Of a DNA stretch of 64,000 nt, positions 48,028 through 62,569 are shown piece by piece (the first letter of the stretch is position 1; each line of letters begins with the position of its first letter). A program made the translations under genes and the position numbers. The notes beneath the pieces were generated by a model. That model made no database searches, had not been told where the DNA came from, and worked only from the letters and a program-made list of their open reading frames with translations. The DNA is from Camellia lanceoleosa. Taxonomy: Eukaryota > Streptophyta > Magnoliopsida > Ericales > Theaceae. Where the stretch lies: positions 50,600,925-50,664,924 of the forward strand of contig CM045768.1 in NCBI GenBank assembly GCA_025200525.1, given 5' to 3'.

Positions 48028-50583
48028 ATGGCGAATTCTGCAACTTCACCTTTAATTTCCTTCTTCTCATCCTCAATTTTCCTCACTACCACTTCTTCTC
48101 ATCAAAACCCTAAAACTCTCTTCTCAACCTTCAAACCCATCTCTCTCAAACCCCTCTTTCACTGTCCCAACCACACCTCCCCAATTCGCTCTGAGCTCGC
48201 TACTCTCCCAATCCTCTCCTTCGACGGTTCCAAAATCGGCGAAACCACTCTCAACCTCAAGTCCGCCCCACCGGAAACCTCACGCGCCGTCGTCCACCGC
48301 GGCATCATCACCGACCTCCAGAACAAGCGCCGCGGCACCGCCTCCACCCTCACCCGCGGCGAAGTCCGTGGCGGCGGCATCAAACCCTACCCCCAGAAGA
48401 AGACCGGCCATGCCCGCCGCGGCTCCCAGCGCATCCCCCTCCACCCCGGCGGCGGCGTCGTGTTCGGCCCTAAACCTAGGGACTGGACGATCAAAATCAA
48501 CCGCAAGGAGAAGAGATTGGCGATTTCTACGGCGATTTCGAGCGCGGCGGTGAATACGGTGGTGGTGGAGGAGTTTGGGGATAGGTTTGAGAAGCCGAAG
48601 ACGAAGGAGTTCATTGCGTTGATGAAGAGGTGGGGGATTGATCCGAAAGAGAAGTCATTGTTTCTGATGACAGAGGTTTCGGAGAATGTGAAGCTTTCGA
48701 GTCGGAATATTGGGACTCTGAAGATGTTGACGCCCAGGACATTGAATTTGTTTGATGTTTTGAATTCGGATAAATTGGTGTTTACACAAGCTGCTGTGGA
48801 TTATTTGAATGAGATTTATGGGTATGATTATGATGGAGAGACTGAAGTTGGATATGAAGACTATGAAGAAGAAGAACAAGAACAAGAAAAAGAAGGCAGT
48901 GAAGGTTAGTGCTTTCCTCTTCGTGTGTGATTATAGCTTTTAATGTCTGAAAGTTTGCAATGCTTCTTTTGCTTTTGGTTCTTGATGCTAGGGTGATAAA
49001 TGAGCCAAACCTTCAAACTTGGTTTGAAAATTTTAACGAAATTGACTGTTCAAACTTGGTTTGAACTTTAACGTGCTTCAAAATGTGTTGAAAATTGACT
49101 AGTTTACTTAACGTAGTGAGCTCAAACAAGCTTGTAATGAGCCAAAGAGTCAAGTTTAAACTGTTTGGTTCATTTATCACCCCTACTTGATGTGCATTGT
49201 CTGTTTGAGGTTGATTCAGTGCTTTGTTTATTATTTCATTGCTCCGACCTTTGCTTTCTGTAATTAGATGGAGATTGCTATAAATATGAGATTACAAGTT
49301 GCTGACTTTGTTGATATTTTGAAATTCATAGCAAGAGAGTAATGAACAGAATAGCTTGAATTATCAGGAAAAGAAGACTGTTGTGCTTAATTTAGTTCAA
49401 CTTTGTAAGGCAACGTTTGTTTAGGGGATTAGGTTAGATGGGATTGTTAGTGAGTGGATAGTTAGTGAAGAGATTGTTAATGTGAGAATTATTAGTGAAG
49501 GGATTAAATAAAAATTTGTTTGTCTTGATGATAGTGTGAGAAATGATTAGTGATGGGATTGTTAAATTATTTTTATATAAAATAAAATTAAAATATTTAT
49601 ATATTAAAAAATTCTAAAACAAATATAATTTTTTATAAATAACAGGCTGCACTTGGATTAAAAAAATTGCACTGTTCCAATCGGATGTCCGGACGGACGA
49701 CTGGATGCACTTAATCTCCTCGCTATTTCTTCATTCCCCCCTTCTGTCCAGGAAACCTAATCCACCTACTGAATGGGTTTAGTAATCCGATTGAGTACCA
49801 ATCCTTCCTTATTTCACAACCAAACATGGTATGTGTAGGCCACGCTGCCAACCTAATCTAACCCAGCCACTCATCCCGCTGAACAAACGTGAACTAAACG
49901 GACTTGAGTGGTGTAAATAAGTGAGAATCCAAAGTGGCAAAAGTAAAATATCACTTGAGTTTTTACTTATTCTGTGAATTGGAAAGTGTTTTCATTGCTA
50001 TGACTTTGCTTGTAATTAGATGCAGGTTACTACAGATAAAAGATACAAATTAAGAAATGAAGATAAATTGCTTGTACTGTGTAAATATTTAGTATCATGC
50101 CCATTAGAAATCCTACTGTCATCGCAAAAACAAATTGGTATATATATAGAGGGAGAACATGTGTGTATGTGATATATATCCGTGTTTGCTCCCTTTCTTT
50201 TCTTTCTGCCTCTCTAGAGTCTGCAGGTCATGTTCTTTTTATCTTATCTTTTTCCATCAAAATTACATATATATTGATCAATTGTTGATTTTAATGGCTC
50301 AAGTTTGCCTCTGATCTGATTCAATATTCACAACTATCTCAGAGATGTGATTTTAACTCAATTTGTTTTCATGCATGAGCCTGTGGAGTCATGAGAAATG
50401 GCAAACCAATGTACTTCTCTGAATATCTTGAAAACTGCTTCTCTTTCTGTTTTGTACAAGAGAGCTGTGAGACGCAGTCAGTCTCAAAGGATTTATCATT
50501 TTATGATTTTTGTTTTTTTCTTTTCCCATCAATTTGGGATTACAGGAACTGAAGGAGATGAGAATTCTGAGACGACCAAGTAA
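48028..50583 (+). CDS. RPL4: Plastid 50S ribosomal protein L4 (uL4c), nuclear-encoded
   Basis: Component of the large subunit of the plastid ribosome; uL4 binds 23S rRNA and lines the exit tunnel. The N-terminus (about residues 1-50) is rich in Ser, Thr, Pro and Leu with few acidic residues, as in a chloroplast transit peptide. The mature part shows the uL4 core RRGTASTLTRGEVRGGG, then KKTGHARRGSQRIPLHPGG and VVFGPKPRDW. The C-terminus has the plastid-type acidic Glu/Gln tail. Exon 1 is 48028-48904. Read through, it stops at 48909 (293 residues). The stop follows GAAG|GTTAGT, a good donor, and a pyrimidine-rich acceptor TTGGGATTACAG at 50545 leads into 38 nt ending in TAA. Splicing keeps the frame and gives 304 residues with tail GTEGDENSETTK. 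The spliced form is inferred. The gene converges on THIC. Confidence 0.93.
48905..50545 (+). other. Intron of plastid L4
   Basis: A GT-AG intron of 1,641 bp. The donor is GAAG|GTTAGT. The acceptor is preceded by a T-rich stretch (TTTTTGTTTTTTTCTTTTCCC). It holds a MITE at about 49413-49890. Retention adds only one codon before a stop, so unspliced RNA would still encode a nearly full protein. Confidence 0.75.
49413..49890. mobile_element. MITE in the L4 intron
   Basis: The left end is ACGTTTGTTTAGGGGATTAGG. On the right, the minus strand reads ACGTTTGTTCAGCGGGATGAG. The imperfect terminal inverted repeats also share TTAGATTAGGTT or TTAGGTTAGATGGG blocks. About 480 bp, AT-rich centre, no ORF. 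The target duplication is not clear, so the superfamily is not assigned. Confidence 0.6.
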
Positions 50584-51680
50584 TGCTACAGCATACCAGT
50601 CCAGATTACTTTGAAGAGTGTCTCTCTGCCCTCACCAAGGCCACTGGCCATTTTGCATTATTCATACTGCAACTGTAACATATTGCAGGCTGGTTTTTGG
50701 TTATTTTCAAGCATCATCTTTGTAGCGATTTGCAGAGTCTCTTCCTTTAATTCCTTACGTGTTTGTACCAATTTGCACATCCATTGCCATTAGTCATTCT
50801 GCTCTATAATTCTTTTACCATGTTATGTCATGAGCACCACTCACTCGTCGATCCTCATTTGTAATTGTAGGTAATTGTTTCAAGATACTCGCTTACTATA
50901 TTTTCCTCTTCTTCCATCATTGTACTTACGTGTAAGTCTTAATAAGTGAATTTATTGTCTAATAGATTTTATGAGAAAAATTTATCATAAAAAAATTCAC
51001 TAATTGTAAGTTTCACCTATAATTTATAAAAATCATGACAAAAAAAAGTCATTAATTGTCAATTTTTAGCGACATAAAAAATTGTCATAAAAAATCATTT
51101 TTAGCAATAATTTTATCAAGATTGATTTTCAATAGGACTTTGTGAGAATTAAATCCTACTATTAGGATCTATTGATAGTTTACCTAATATTATTTATTAT
51201 TTATAATTTGGAATGCTTTCTCTTGGCAATTCTTGCTTCTCATTCTCTTGCCAAGTTTTATAAGCGGTCCATGTAGTAAGTTGTGCTTCTCATAAACTAC
51301 TTTCGTGTGATAGCTGTCTCCTGTGTATTGGTATACGTTTGATAGACAATTTGCAAACTCACCCATTTCTTTGAGGTTTATGGTACTATTTTATTGTTGG
51401 GATTCTCCAAGGAGTATGCATTATGCACATTATTTCTTGAGACAATTCATTAGGTCGTAGTGGGCGGTTTCGGGCAACACAATGATCCATTCTTTTCTTT
51501 TTATTGTTGTTTTTTTTAGAACCTTTGATGATGGCACAATGTTGGTAGGGTGACTTCCTTCATTTGATATACGTTGGTAGGATTGAGATGGTTGTTTTTA
51601 CAACTTGCAGAATGCAGGTTGCTAAAGGTTGGTAGGATTGGGATGGTTGTTTTTGCAACTTGCAGAAAGCAGGTTGCTAA
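50584..51680. other. L4 3' UTR and spacer, no other gene seen
   Basis: After the inferred stop the sequence is AT-rich 3' flank. Hairpin-forming AT repeats occur near 50960-51110. A short duplication (GGTAGGATTGGGATGGTTGTTTTT-like) occurs near 51570-51680. No ORF has a recognisable domain. Confidence 0.5.
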
Positions 51681-52135
51681 GAGTATCTCCAATCCTTACT
51701 CTCTTTTTCCCCCATCAAATTTCAGTGAAAAATTGATTACAAGTTTGATCTAATATGAAGCATTTCAATCCTTATTCCTTTTTCTTTTTTTTTAATCGGT
51801 TGTTAGATTAGCACTTATAGAAAAAAAAAACAAACAAACAAACAAACAAACAAACTTTCCCACCCGTTCTTTTCATCAAATCTTTTTAAAAAGATTCAAA
51901 CTCATCCTAAAAATCTATTTTAACCATTTATTTATGAAAGCAAATCATCTCCAATCCTTGATCTTTTTAAAATTTCATCGAATTGGAGTAAAAAATATGC
52001 ATGTGAAAGATTCGGTTCATCTTTAATTTGGTGAAAAATTTATCACTCCTGATTTGATAAAATGATTGGAGCACACTGTCATTTTTTCATTAACTTCGAA
52101 TTTGATGAAAAGTTTATGAAGGATTGAAGATGCTC
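51681..52135. mobile_element. Harbinger-type MITE, 455 bp
   Basis: The left end is GAGTATCTCCAATCCTTACTC; the right end on the minus strand is GAGCATCTTCAATCCTTCATA, giving clear terminal inverted repeats. TAA lies directly outside both ends (51678-51680 and 52136-52138), the 3-bp duplication typical of PIF/Harbinger elements. A (CAAA)n run at 51827-51855 lies inside. Confidence 0.8.
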
Positions 52136-52138
52136 TAA

Positions 52139-53456
52139 CAAGCTTACACTGGTTCAATAGCCAGTCTATATTCCTGGCATTTGTGTTGAGGCTCAATAGC
52201 CAATACCTGAACCTTCATGGGCAGGCAAGGATTTGTTTCAAAAGTGGAGGGTTGGACATTGGTATTCATTCCAATCCCAACACAACATAGTTTTTTCACA
52301 AAATCATTTTTGCAAGAATTGTAGAACAGTCAATCAGAGTGTCATCCAGTTAGGGCATTGGAAATCAGGCTCATAAAACTAGAGCTGTAAATGATGAATT
52401 GAAAGCAATCTCTCAAGAACTGCTGAAAAAATTCTCTTAAAGATGAATGAAATACCTTCCAACTGAAACTGTCATGTCCACTGACATTATCGCAGAATAT
52501 ATATCTAGTTTATGACCATGTAGGCTTTTTGATGCTGTGGGGGACTTCATAAATTCTGCTTCTTACCGGGCATAATTGTTCATCTTTTTTAAATATACAG
52601 TTTTCCCTTAGATGTATTTCTGGTCATAACGACTTGGCTTTTGTAAAAACAACATTCAGGATAATTTAGCTATTTAAATAAAAAGAGATACACAATAACA
52701 AAAAAACATTAGACAATATATTGATGAAGTTCAGAAATAAAACTGACTAATTCCAAGTCAGGGGGGTCAAGAAACTCAATGCCACTACCCTTGAACAACT
52801 TGGGAACCGTGCCTTCTTTTCACATGATTTTGGATATGAAAATAATGGGAAAATTTGGATTCACTGTCCCTATCGGAAATAGGATTGACTGAGGATTTGA
52901 GCTATAGCACATGGTTTCATAAAACCGCAGAAAGTATTGTTTGGGAACAAAACTTTAAGGTTAACAACAACACATTATCTGGTCCTTCACTTGATTTTGT
53001 GAAGAAGAAAAAAGGAAACCAAAGAGGCAGGCTTGTTAATTGCCAATGTTATCTAGTCCATTGTCCCAACAAGCACACAAATTTTCCATGGAAACCATGA
53101 AGTTAGTATGTGAATTTACAATTTTATTACAACAAAGGTAAGACTAGGGATTTGGTTGGAGTTGTATTTTGATTATTTCTTATTGGTTTAGAGAATGCAA
53201 TGTAGTTCTAAGCATTAGTTGGGTGGCACACACAATTTACATGTGAGGGGGAAAATTTTTGGGTCTAGTCATCTAGAAAAGTCAATTAACCATTTTTTAT
53301 GAGTAGTTTTGGAAATTTTAATCGGTGAGGCATGGAGTGTGGATTATTTTGTTAATTTCAGTTACTTTCCAGCCACATGAGACATAAAGCCTAACCATGA
53401 TGCCGAACCGACCCCACATGGACAAGCAAGCCCAAACCATGGATGAAAGCTCCCTC
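52139..53456. other. Spacer and distal THIC 3' UTR, no gene seen
   Basis: Non-coding sequence between the MITE and the THIC riboswitch. The part nearest 53456 is probably the distal 3' exon of long THIC transcripts (after the acceptor at 53458). Its poly(A) site was not located. No conserved ORF is seen on either strand. Confidence 0.45.
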
Positions 53457-53457
53457 C

Positions 53458-53480
53458 CTGTGCAGAAAACAAAAGAAAAT
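53458..53480 (-). other. 3' splice site after the THIC aptamer
   Basis: On the minus strand a pyrimidine-rich run, TTTTCTTTTGTTTTCTGCACAG, ends at 53458, about 22 bases after the aptamer. It is the obvious acceptor for the regulated 3' UTR intron. Confidence 0.75.
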
Positions 53481-53597
53481 GCACACTCCCTACGCAGGTA
53501 TTATCCTGTTCAGGTTCAAAGGGACTTTCTCAGCCTGCCCTGCCTGCACCTTGGCTTAACAACCAGAGCTGAAGCAGATGCAGACACCCCTGGTGCG
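53481..53597 (-). promoter_or_regulatory. TPP riboswitch aptamer in the THIC 3' UTR
   Basis: On the minus strand it begins GCACCAGGGGTGT and contains the conserved elements of the THI-box: CTGAGA, then CCCTTTGAACCTGA, then ATACCTGCGTAGGGA, closing with GTGTGC. GCAC at the 5' side pairs with GTGC at the 3' side as stem P1. GGG of CAGGGG can pair with CCC of GTCCC as P2. P3 is long (about 55 nt from GTCTGC to the CTGAGA), as in plant versions. It lies in the 3' UTR of THIC, downstream of a 5' splice site and a poly(A) signal. The known plant mechanism is that TPP binding changes 3' splicing and end formation, giving long unstable transcripts and lower expression. Binding itself is inferred from sequence. 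Confidence 0.97.
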
Positions 53598-53658
53598 TTT
53601 TTATGTCAAAAGAAGCGAAAAATAAACAGAGGATAGAATAGAACACAAAAGAAAGATT

Positions 53659-53664
53659 TTTATT
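53659..53664 (-). terminator. Poly(A) signal upstream of the aptamer
   Basis: AATAAA on the minus strand, between the regulated 5' splice site (53736) and the aptamer (53597). In plant THIC genes the stable short transcript is cleaved here, and splicing removes the site. The actual cleavage position is not known. Confidence 0.65.
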
Positions 53665-53734
53665 ACTGAAACATTCTAAAACAGACAAAGATCAACCAGT
53701 CTCTTAACATTATTATTATTAAAACTATGCACTC

Positions 53735-53741
53735 ACCTACA
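53735..53741 (-). other. Regulated 5' splice site in the THIC 3' UTR
   Basis: TGTAG|GTGAGT on the minus strand, a strong donor with GT at 53736-53735, in the middle of the 3' UTR. TGTAGGTG can pair with TACCTGCG in the P4/P5 part of the aptamer (53493-53500), with three G-U pairs. That matches the known switch in which the free aptamer hides the donor. Confidence 0.7.
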
Positions 53742-54282
53742 GCTTCAAATTGAAGATCACAGATCACCCAATTCTTGTCTGGCCATCACCCTCCAATGCT
53801 CCAAGAAGTTTCTGACCAGTTATCCATATTCCTGTGGTGTCCTGCAAAGAATTCCTGTAAGATAACCCCAATGGGAGCTGATGGAAGAGTCCAGACACAA
53901 TTTTGAGGCACCTATACGTCTAAAGCTATGTAAATACAAAAGATTGAATCATCATGGCAGAAAATTCTGGCATCGAGACCTTTGGTTAACTCACATAAAT
54001 ATGCATAGATTCGACATGAAATTGCTAAGACTAATAAGATTCTTATGTCAAGAGAGCAGTAGATGTCTGTTGCTTAATCTAGAAAAAACACCAAGTACCC
54101 ACTGCATAATCTATATCCCCTTTTCTATTCTCTCTTGTTTACAGAATGTAAGCATCTTACAGAGGTGACTCTAGCACTCCATGAAATCGCTAAAGAATTC
54201 CACTTGAATTGGCATATAAGACAGTTTTTGTATATAGACAATTATACACACACACATTCGAATTGCTTTATATTTTTTAAGA

Positions 54283-54302
54283 TAGTCAACAAGTATGTTA
54301 TG
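54283..54302. repeat. LINE target duplication, left
   Basis: TAGTCAACAAGTATGTTATG, identical to 57418-57437. Confidence 0.95.
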
Positions 54303-57300
54303 GAGGGTTGTGTTAGGTAGCCGACAGCTAACACATAAAAAAGCCACACGGATCCTTTATGACAATAAATCCTACTTTGAATTGTTTAAATGTTAGGTCA
54401 TTCCCCTCAAGTGACGCATTGTGCCTGCCTCCGGATGTTTCGAAAAGTGAACAAGGAGAGCTGCGTCGATGCCTGAGTGCGGTGAAAAATGGGCAAAGGT
54501 TCTGCATTTTTTTGGACGAGCGCGGGTAAAGAAGCTAGTCCAAGACTATAGGTTTAGGGTAGCCGCTTGGAATATAGGAACCTTAACTGGTAAGACAATG
54601 AAATTGGTAAATATTATGATTAGGAGGAGAGTTAGTATAGCATGCCAGAGAAGAAACTAAGTGGACGGGTGAGAAAGCTAGGAAAATTGAGGATACCGGT
54701 TTTAAACTATATTATACTGGTAAGGATAGACATAGAAATGGGGTAGGAATCATAGTTGCCAAGGGTCTTATGGAAAATGTAGTGGCGGTCATTAGGAAAG
54801 GGGATAGGATTATGTTAGTTAAACTAGTTATTGGAGTGAATATAGTGAACATTATTAGTGCATATACCCCTCAAGTAGGATTAGATGATCAGACTAAGAG
54901 GGATTTTGGGGAGCGAATGGATGAGATCTTACAGGAGATACCCATAGGAAAGAACCTAATTATAGATGGAGATTTTAATGGCCATGTAGGCATAGATAAA
55001 CTAAGCTATGAAAGGGTGCATAGTGGATACGGTTTTGGTGATAAAAATGAGACTGGAGAGAGTATCTTAGATTTTGCGTTGGATTCTGACTTGGTAATGG
55101 CCAATACTATGTATAAGAAGAGGGAGGAGCATTTGATAACCTTTAAGAGTGGGTCAGTTAAGAGCCAAATAGATTACTTCTTAGTGAGAAAAGTGGATCG
55201 CCTAAAATGCAATTATTGTAAGGTGATTCCTGGAGAGAGCCCGGCCTCTCAACATAGGATTTTAGTACTAGATTTATGTTTTAAAGAGCAATACCAAGCT
55301 AGGAAGGATAGTGGGCGTCGTAGGACACGATGGTGGGATCTAAAAGGAGATAAACTAGAAATATTTAATAATAGAAAGGATAAGGAAGGTACCTGGGACT
55401 TAGAAGATGATGCTAACACTATGTAAGCCAATTGTTTGAGGAGAATCTCAAGGGAAATGCTTGGAGAATCGAAAGGAACGGGACCCAACTCTAGGGAAAC
55501 TTGATGGTGGAAGAAAGAGATTCAAAAAGTGGCCGAAAGTTAAAACTGAGGAAAACTTTAAGAGCTATAGATAGGCTTATAAGGAGGTCAAGAAAGTAGT
55601 GAGAGAGGCTCAGTTAAAAACTTATGATGACCAATACACTACATTAGATAGTAAGGAGGGAGAGAAGATGATATACAAACTTGATAAGATACGGGAGAGA
55701 AAAACAAGAGATTTTAATCAAGTTAAGTGCATCAAAAGTGAGGAATCTAAAGTATCAGTGAAGGATGAAGAGATTAAAGAAAGATGGAAGAACTATTTAA
55801 GAAATTATTAAATGAGGAACATGAAGGTACGTCAATAGGGGAAGAACTAGCCAGTAATACAATAAACCAAGACTATATGTTCTATCACAGGATTAGGAAC
55901 TTTGAAGAGGAGATTGCACTTAAGAAAATGAAATCAAATAAGGCTTTAGGACCCAATGATATCCCTATTGAAGTTTGGAAGTATTTGGGTAAAAAAGGGG
56001 TTGCTTGGTTGACTAGGTTGTTTAGCAAAATTTTATTGACTAGGAACATACCAGATGAGTGGAGGAAGAGTATTTTGATACCAATCTATAAGAATAAAGG
56101 AGATGTCTAAAATTGCAACAACTATAAAGAAATCAAGTTAATGTGTCATAAAATGAAAGTGTGGGAAAGGGTGATGGAATGCCGATTGCGGGATAAAACA
56201 AAGGTATCAGAGAATCAATTTGGGTTTATGCCTGACAGGTCAACAATGGAAGCGATCTATCTTTTGAGGAGAATAATAGAAAAGTATAGAGAAAAGAAGA
56301 GAGACATTCATATGGTGTTTATCAACCTTGAAAAAGCATATAATAGAGTGTCTCGGGATATAATATGGTGGGTGTTAGAGAAGAAATGGGTGACAAAAGG
56401 TTATATTGATGTGATTAGGGACATGTATTAGGGGGTGGTGACCACTATTAGATCGTCTGCTGGAAAGACAAATGAATTTTCTATCACTGTAGCGTTACAC
56501 TAAGGATCTACCTTAAACCCTTATCTTTTTACTTAAGTTATGGATGAGTTGACGAGAAATATTCAGGATAATGTGTCATGGTGTATGCTTTTGCAGACGA
56601 TATTGTGCTAGTAAATGAGACTAGAGAAGGAGTTAACACACAAGTTGGAGATTTAGAGAAAAACACTTGAATCTAAAGGATTCCGGATAAGCAGAACTAA
56701 TACAGAGTACATAAAGTGTAAATTTAGTAACAATAACAATGAAAGTAGAGGAGAAGTGAAGATTAAGAATCAAGAACTGCTTAAGAGTGAACATTTTCGT
56801 TATTTAGGGTCGATTATCACGATGACGGGGGAGATTGATGCAGATGTAGCCCATAGGATTAAGGCAGGATGGAGTAAGTAGAGAAGTGTGTCTGGAGTAC
56901 TATGCGATAAACGAATACCCACTAGACTAAAAAGTAAGTTTTATCGAACGGCTATTAGACCAGCGATGTTGTATGGGACAGGGTGTTGGGCAACCAAGAA
57001 ACAATATGTAGATAAGATGAATGTGACTAAGATGAGGATGCTAAGGTGGATGTGTGGCAAGACTAGACCAGACAAGACAAGACAAGACAAAATTAGAAAT
57101 GAGTGTATTTAGGAATGGGTAAGAGTAGCACCGATAGAAGATAAGTTAAGAGAGAATCAATTGAGATGGTTTGGTCATATTCAACGGAGACCAACAGAGG
57201 TAGTCATGAAGAGATGCGATGCAGTGACAGTAAATGGAAGTGTTAGGGAACTGGGTAGGCCTAGATTAACGTTGGCTAGCATTATAAATAGAGATGTGGA

Positions 57301-57417
57301 TCTACTTAATTTGACTAACGATATGGTCTTTGATAGAGCCGCGTGGAGAAGAAGGATTCATGTAGCCGACCCCATTTGATGGGACTTAAGGCTTGACTTG
57401 GTTTGGTTTGGTTAGGT
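54303..57417 (+). mobile_element. RTE-clade LINE, near full length, coding sequence decayed
   Basis: A 3.1-kb insertion with perfect 20-bp target duplications. The endonuclease region lies at about 54545-55330 (AAWNIGTLTGK, IIDGDFNGHVG, SQIDYFLVR, RTRWWDLKG). Reverse transcriptase runs from about 55920 (MKSNKALGPNDIPIEVWKYL) through ENQFGFMPDRST and FINLEKAYNRV to YAFADDIVL (catalytic FADD at 56590-56601). The C-terminal part has RWFGHIQRRP and ends near RAAWRRR. The tail is TTGG-rich, similar to the TTG-repeat tails of plant RTE elements. Stops and shifts (54658, 55423, 56108, 56429 and others) split the ORF. In the second RT block the usual D...D appears as N...N. It is opposite in strand to THIC. 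Confidence 0.93.
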
Positions 57418-57437
57418 TAGTCAACAAGTATGTTATG
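57418..57437. repeat. LINE target duplication, right
   Basis: Identical over all 20 bases to 54283-54302. Confidence 0.95.
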
Positions 57438-57545
57438 AGATACAGTGAGTGAATCCTTTTAACCTAAATTATACATATAGATCACTGGACTAATGAAATT
57501 CAGAACAATGGTAGTGTTATAAAAGGATATAAATCGCACTGACCT

Positions 57546-61954
<4,409 letters not shown>

Positions 61955-62045
61955 CTCAGGTCTGAGTCTCGGATATCTTATCTCTTCGCAAAGCAAATTC
62001 TTCTGAGAGCAGAGTGAAGAAGAACACAAATGTCGAAGATATTAC
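61955..62045 (-). other. Probable first (non-coding) exon of THIC
   Basis: Pyrimidine-rich minus-strand sequence (TTCTTCTTCACTCTGCTCTCAG) between the promoter motifs and the donor at 61954. The transcription start is not determined. Confidence 0.45.
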
Positions 62046-62107
62046 GAAGCTCTCAGAGCAAGGGGTTGGATTGGGACCGATATTTGTGTACCAAAAAAGT
62101 GGAAGCA

Positions 62108-62113
62108 CACGTG
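62108..62113 (-). promoter_or_regulatory. G-box upstream of THIC
   Basis: CACGTG in the context ACACGTGT, 9 bases from the evening element. It is a binding core for bZIP and bHLH factors, including light-signalling PIFs. Palindromic, so strand is nominal. Confidence 0.6.
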
Positions 62114-62121
62114 TACGTTCC

Positions 62122-62130
62122 AGATATTTT
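62122..62130 (-). promoter_or_regulatory. Evening element upstream of THIC
   Basis: Exact AAAATATCT on the gene's sense strand, the binding site of CCA1/LHY-type clock factors. It lies about 75-100 bases upstream of the probable first exon. Clock control of THIC through an evening element is established in Arabidopsis. Confidence 0.7.
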
Positions 62131-62154
62131 AGAGAAATTTAGGCCAAGTTTGGG

Positions 62155-62461
62155 AAGACTAAGGGCAAGTTTGGGATCTTTCAATAAATTAATTTTTATA
62201 ATTTTTTATTACACATTTTTTCATAAAAAGTTAAAAAATTAACCCAAACATCCATATTTTCAACCTCAATTTTTTAGTCTAAAAAGACAAAAAGTACACT
62301 TATTTAGAATACTCTAAACAACTCCTAAATAAGTGTATTTTTTGACTTTTCGTGTATTATGTGTAGAAAAAGTAGAGAGGAGATATTGATTGATGTGACC
62401 AAAAAAAATAAAAAGATAAAATAAGTGCATTTTTTTAGTTTAGCCAAACTTGACCTTAACC
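62155..62461. mobile_element. MITE-like inverted repeat in the THIC promoter
   Basis: The left end is TAAGGGCAAGTTTGG; the right end on the minus strand is TAAGGTCAAGTTTGG (14 of 15). The interior is AT-rich with a nested inverted pair (ACACTTATTTA / TAAATAAGTGTA near 62295-62340). No clean target duplication is seen. It starts only 25 bp from the evening element. Confidence 0.6.
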
Positions 62462-62569
62462 AAAACGGCTCCCACCATTATTCGGTAAAAATGACAATTT
62501 CAATTTGTTTTATTTCATAAATCCTTTAAAGAGGGGAGGCAAGTAAAAACAAAAATAAAAAATTGGGTT

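Larger units (their letters stand above)
53842..57543 (-). other. Stop-adjacent 3' UTR intron of THIC
   Basis: The donor AAAG|GTCAGT lies two bases after the TAA stop (57546-57548). The acceptor GGAATTCTTTGCAG|GACACC ends at 53842. At 3.7 kb it is unusually long because a LINE of about 3.1 kb sits inside; without the LINE and one target copy it would be about 570 bp. An intron right after the stop codon is also found in other plant THIC genes. Confidence 0.8.

Noticed and set aside
53881..54168. 95-residue plus-strand ORF near the THIC 3' UTR
   Set aside because: It lies in the inferred THIC UTR intron with no recognisable domain and is opposite to the gene.
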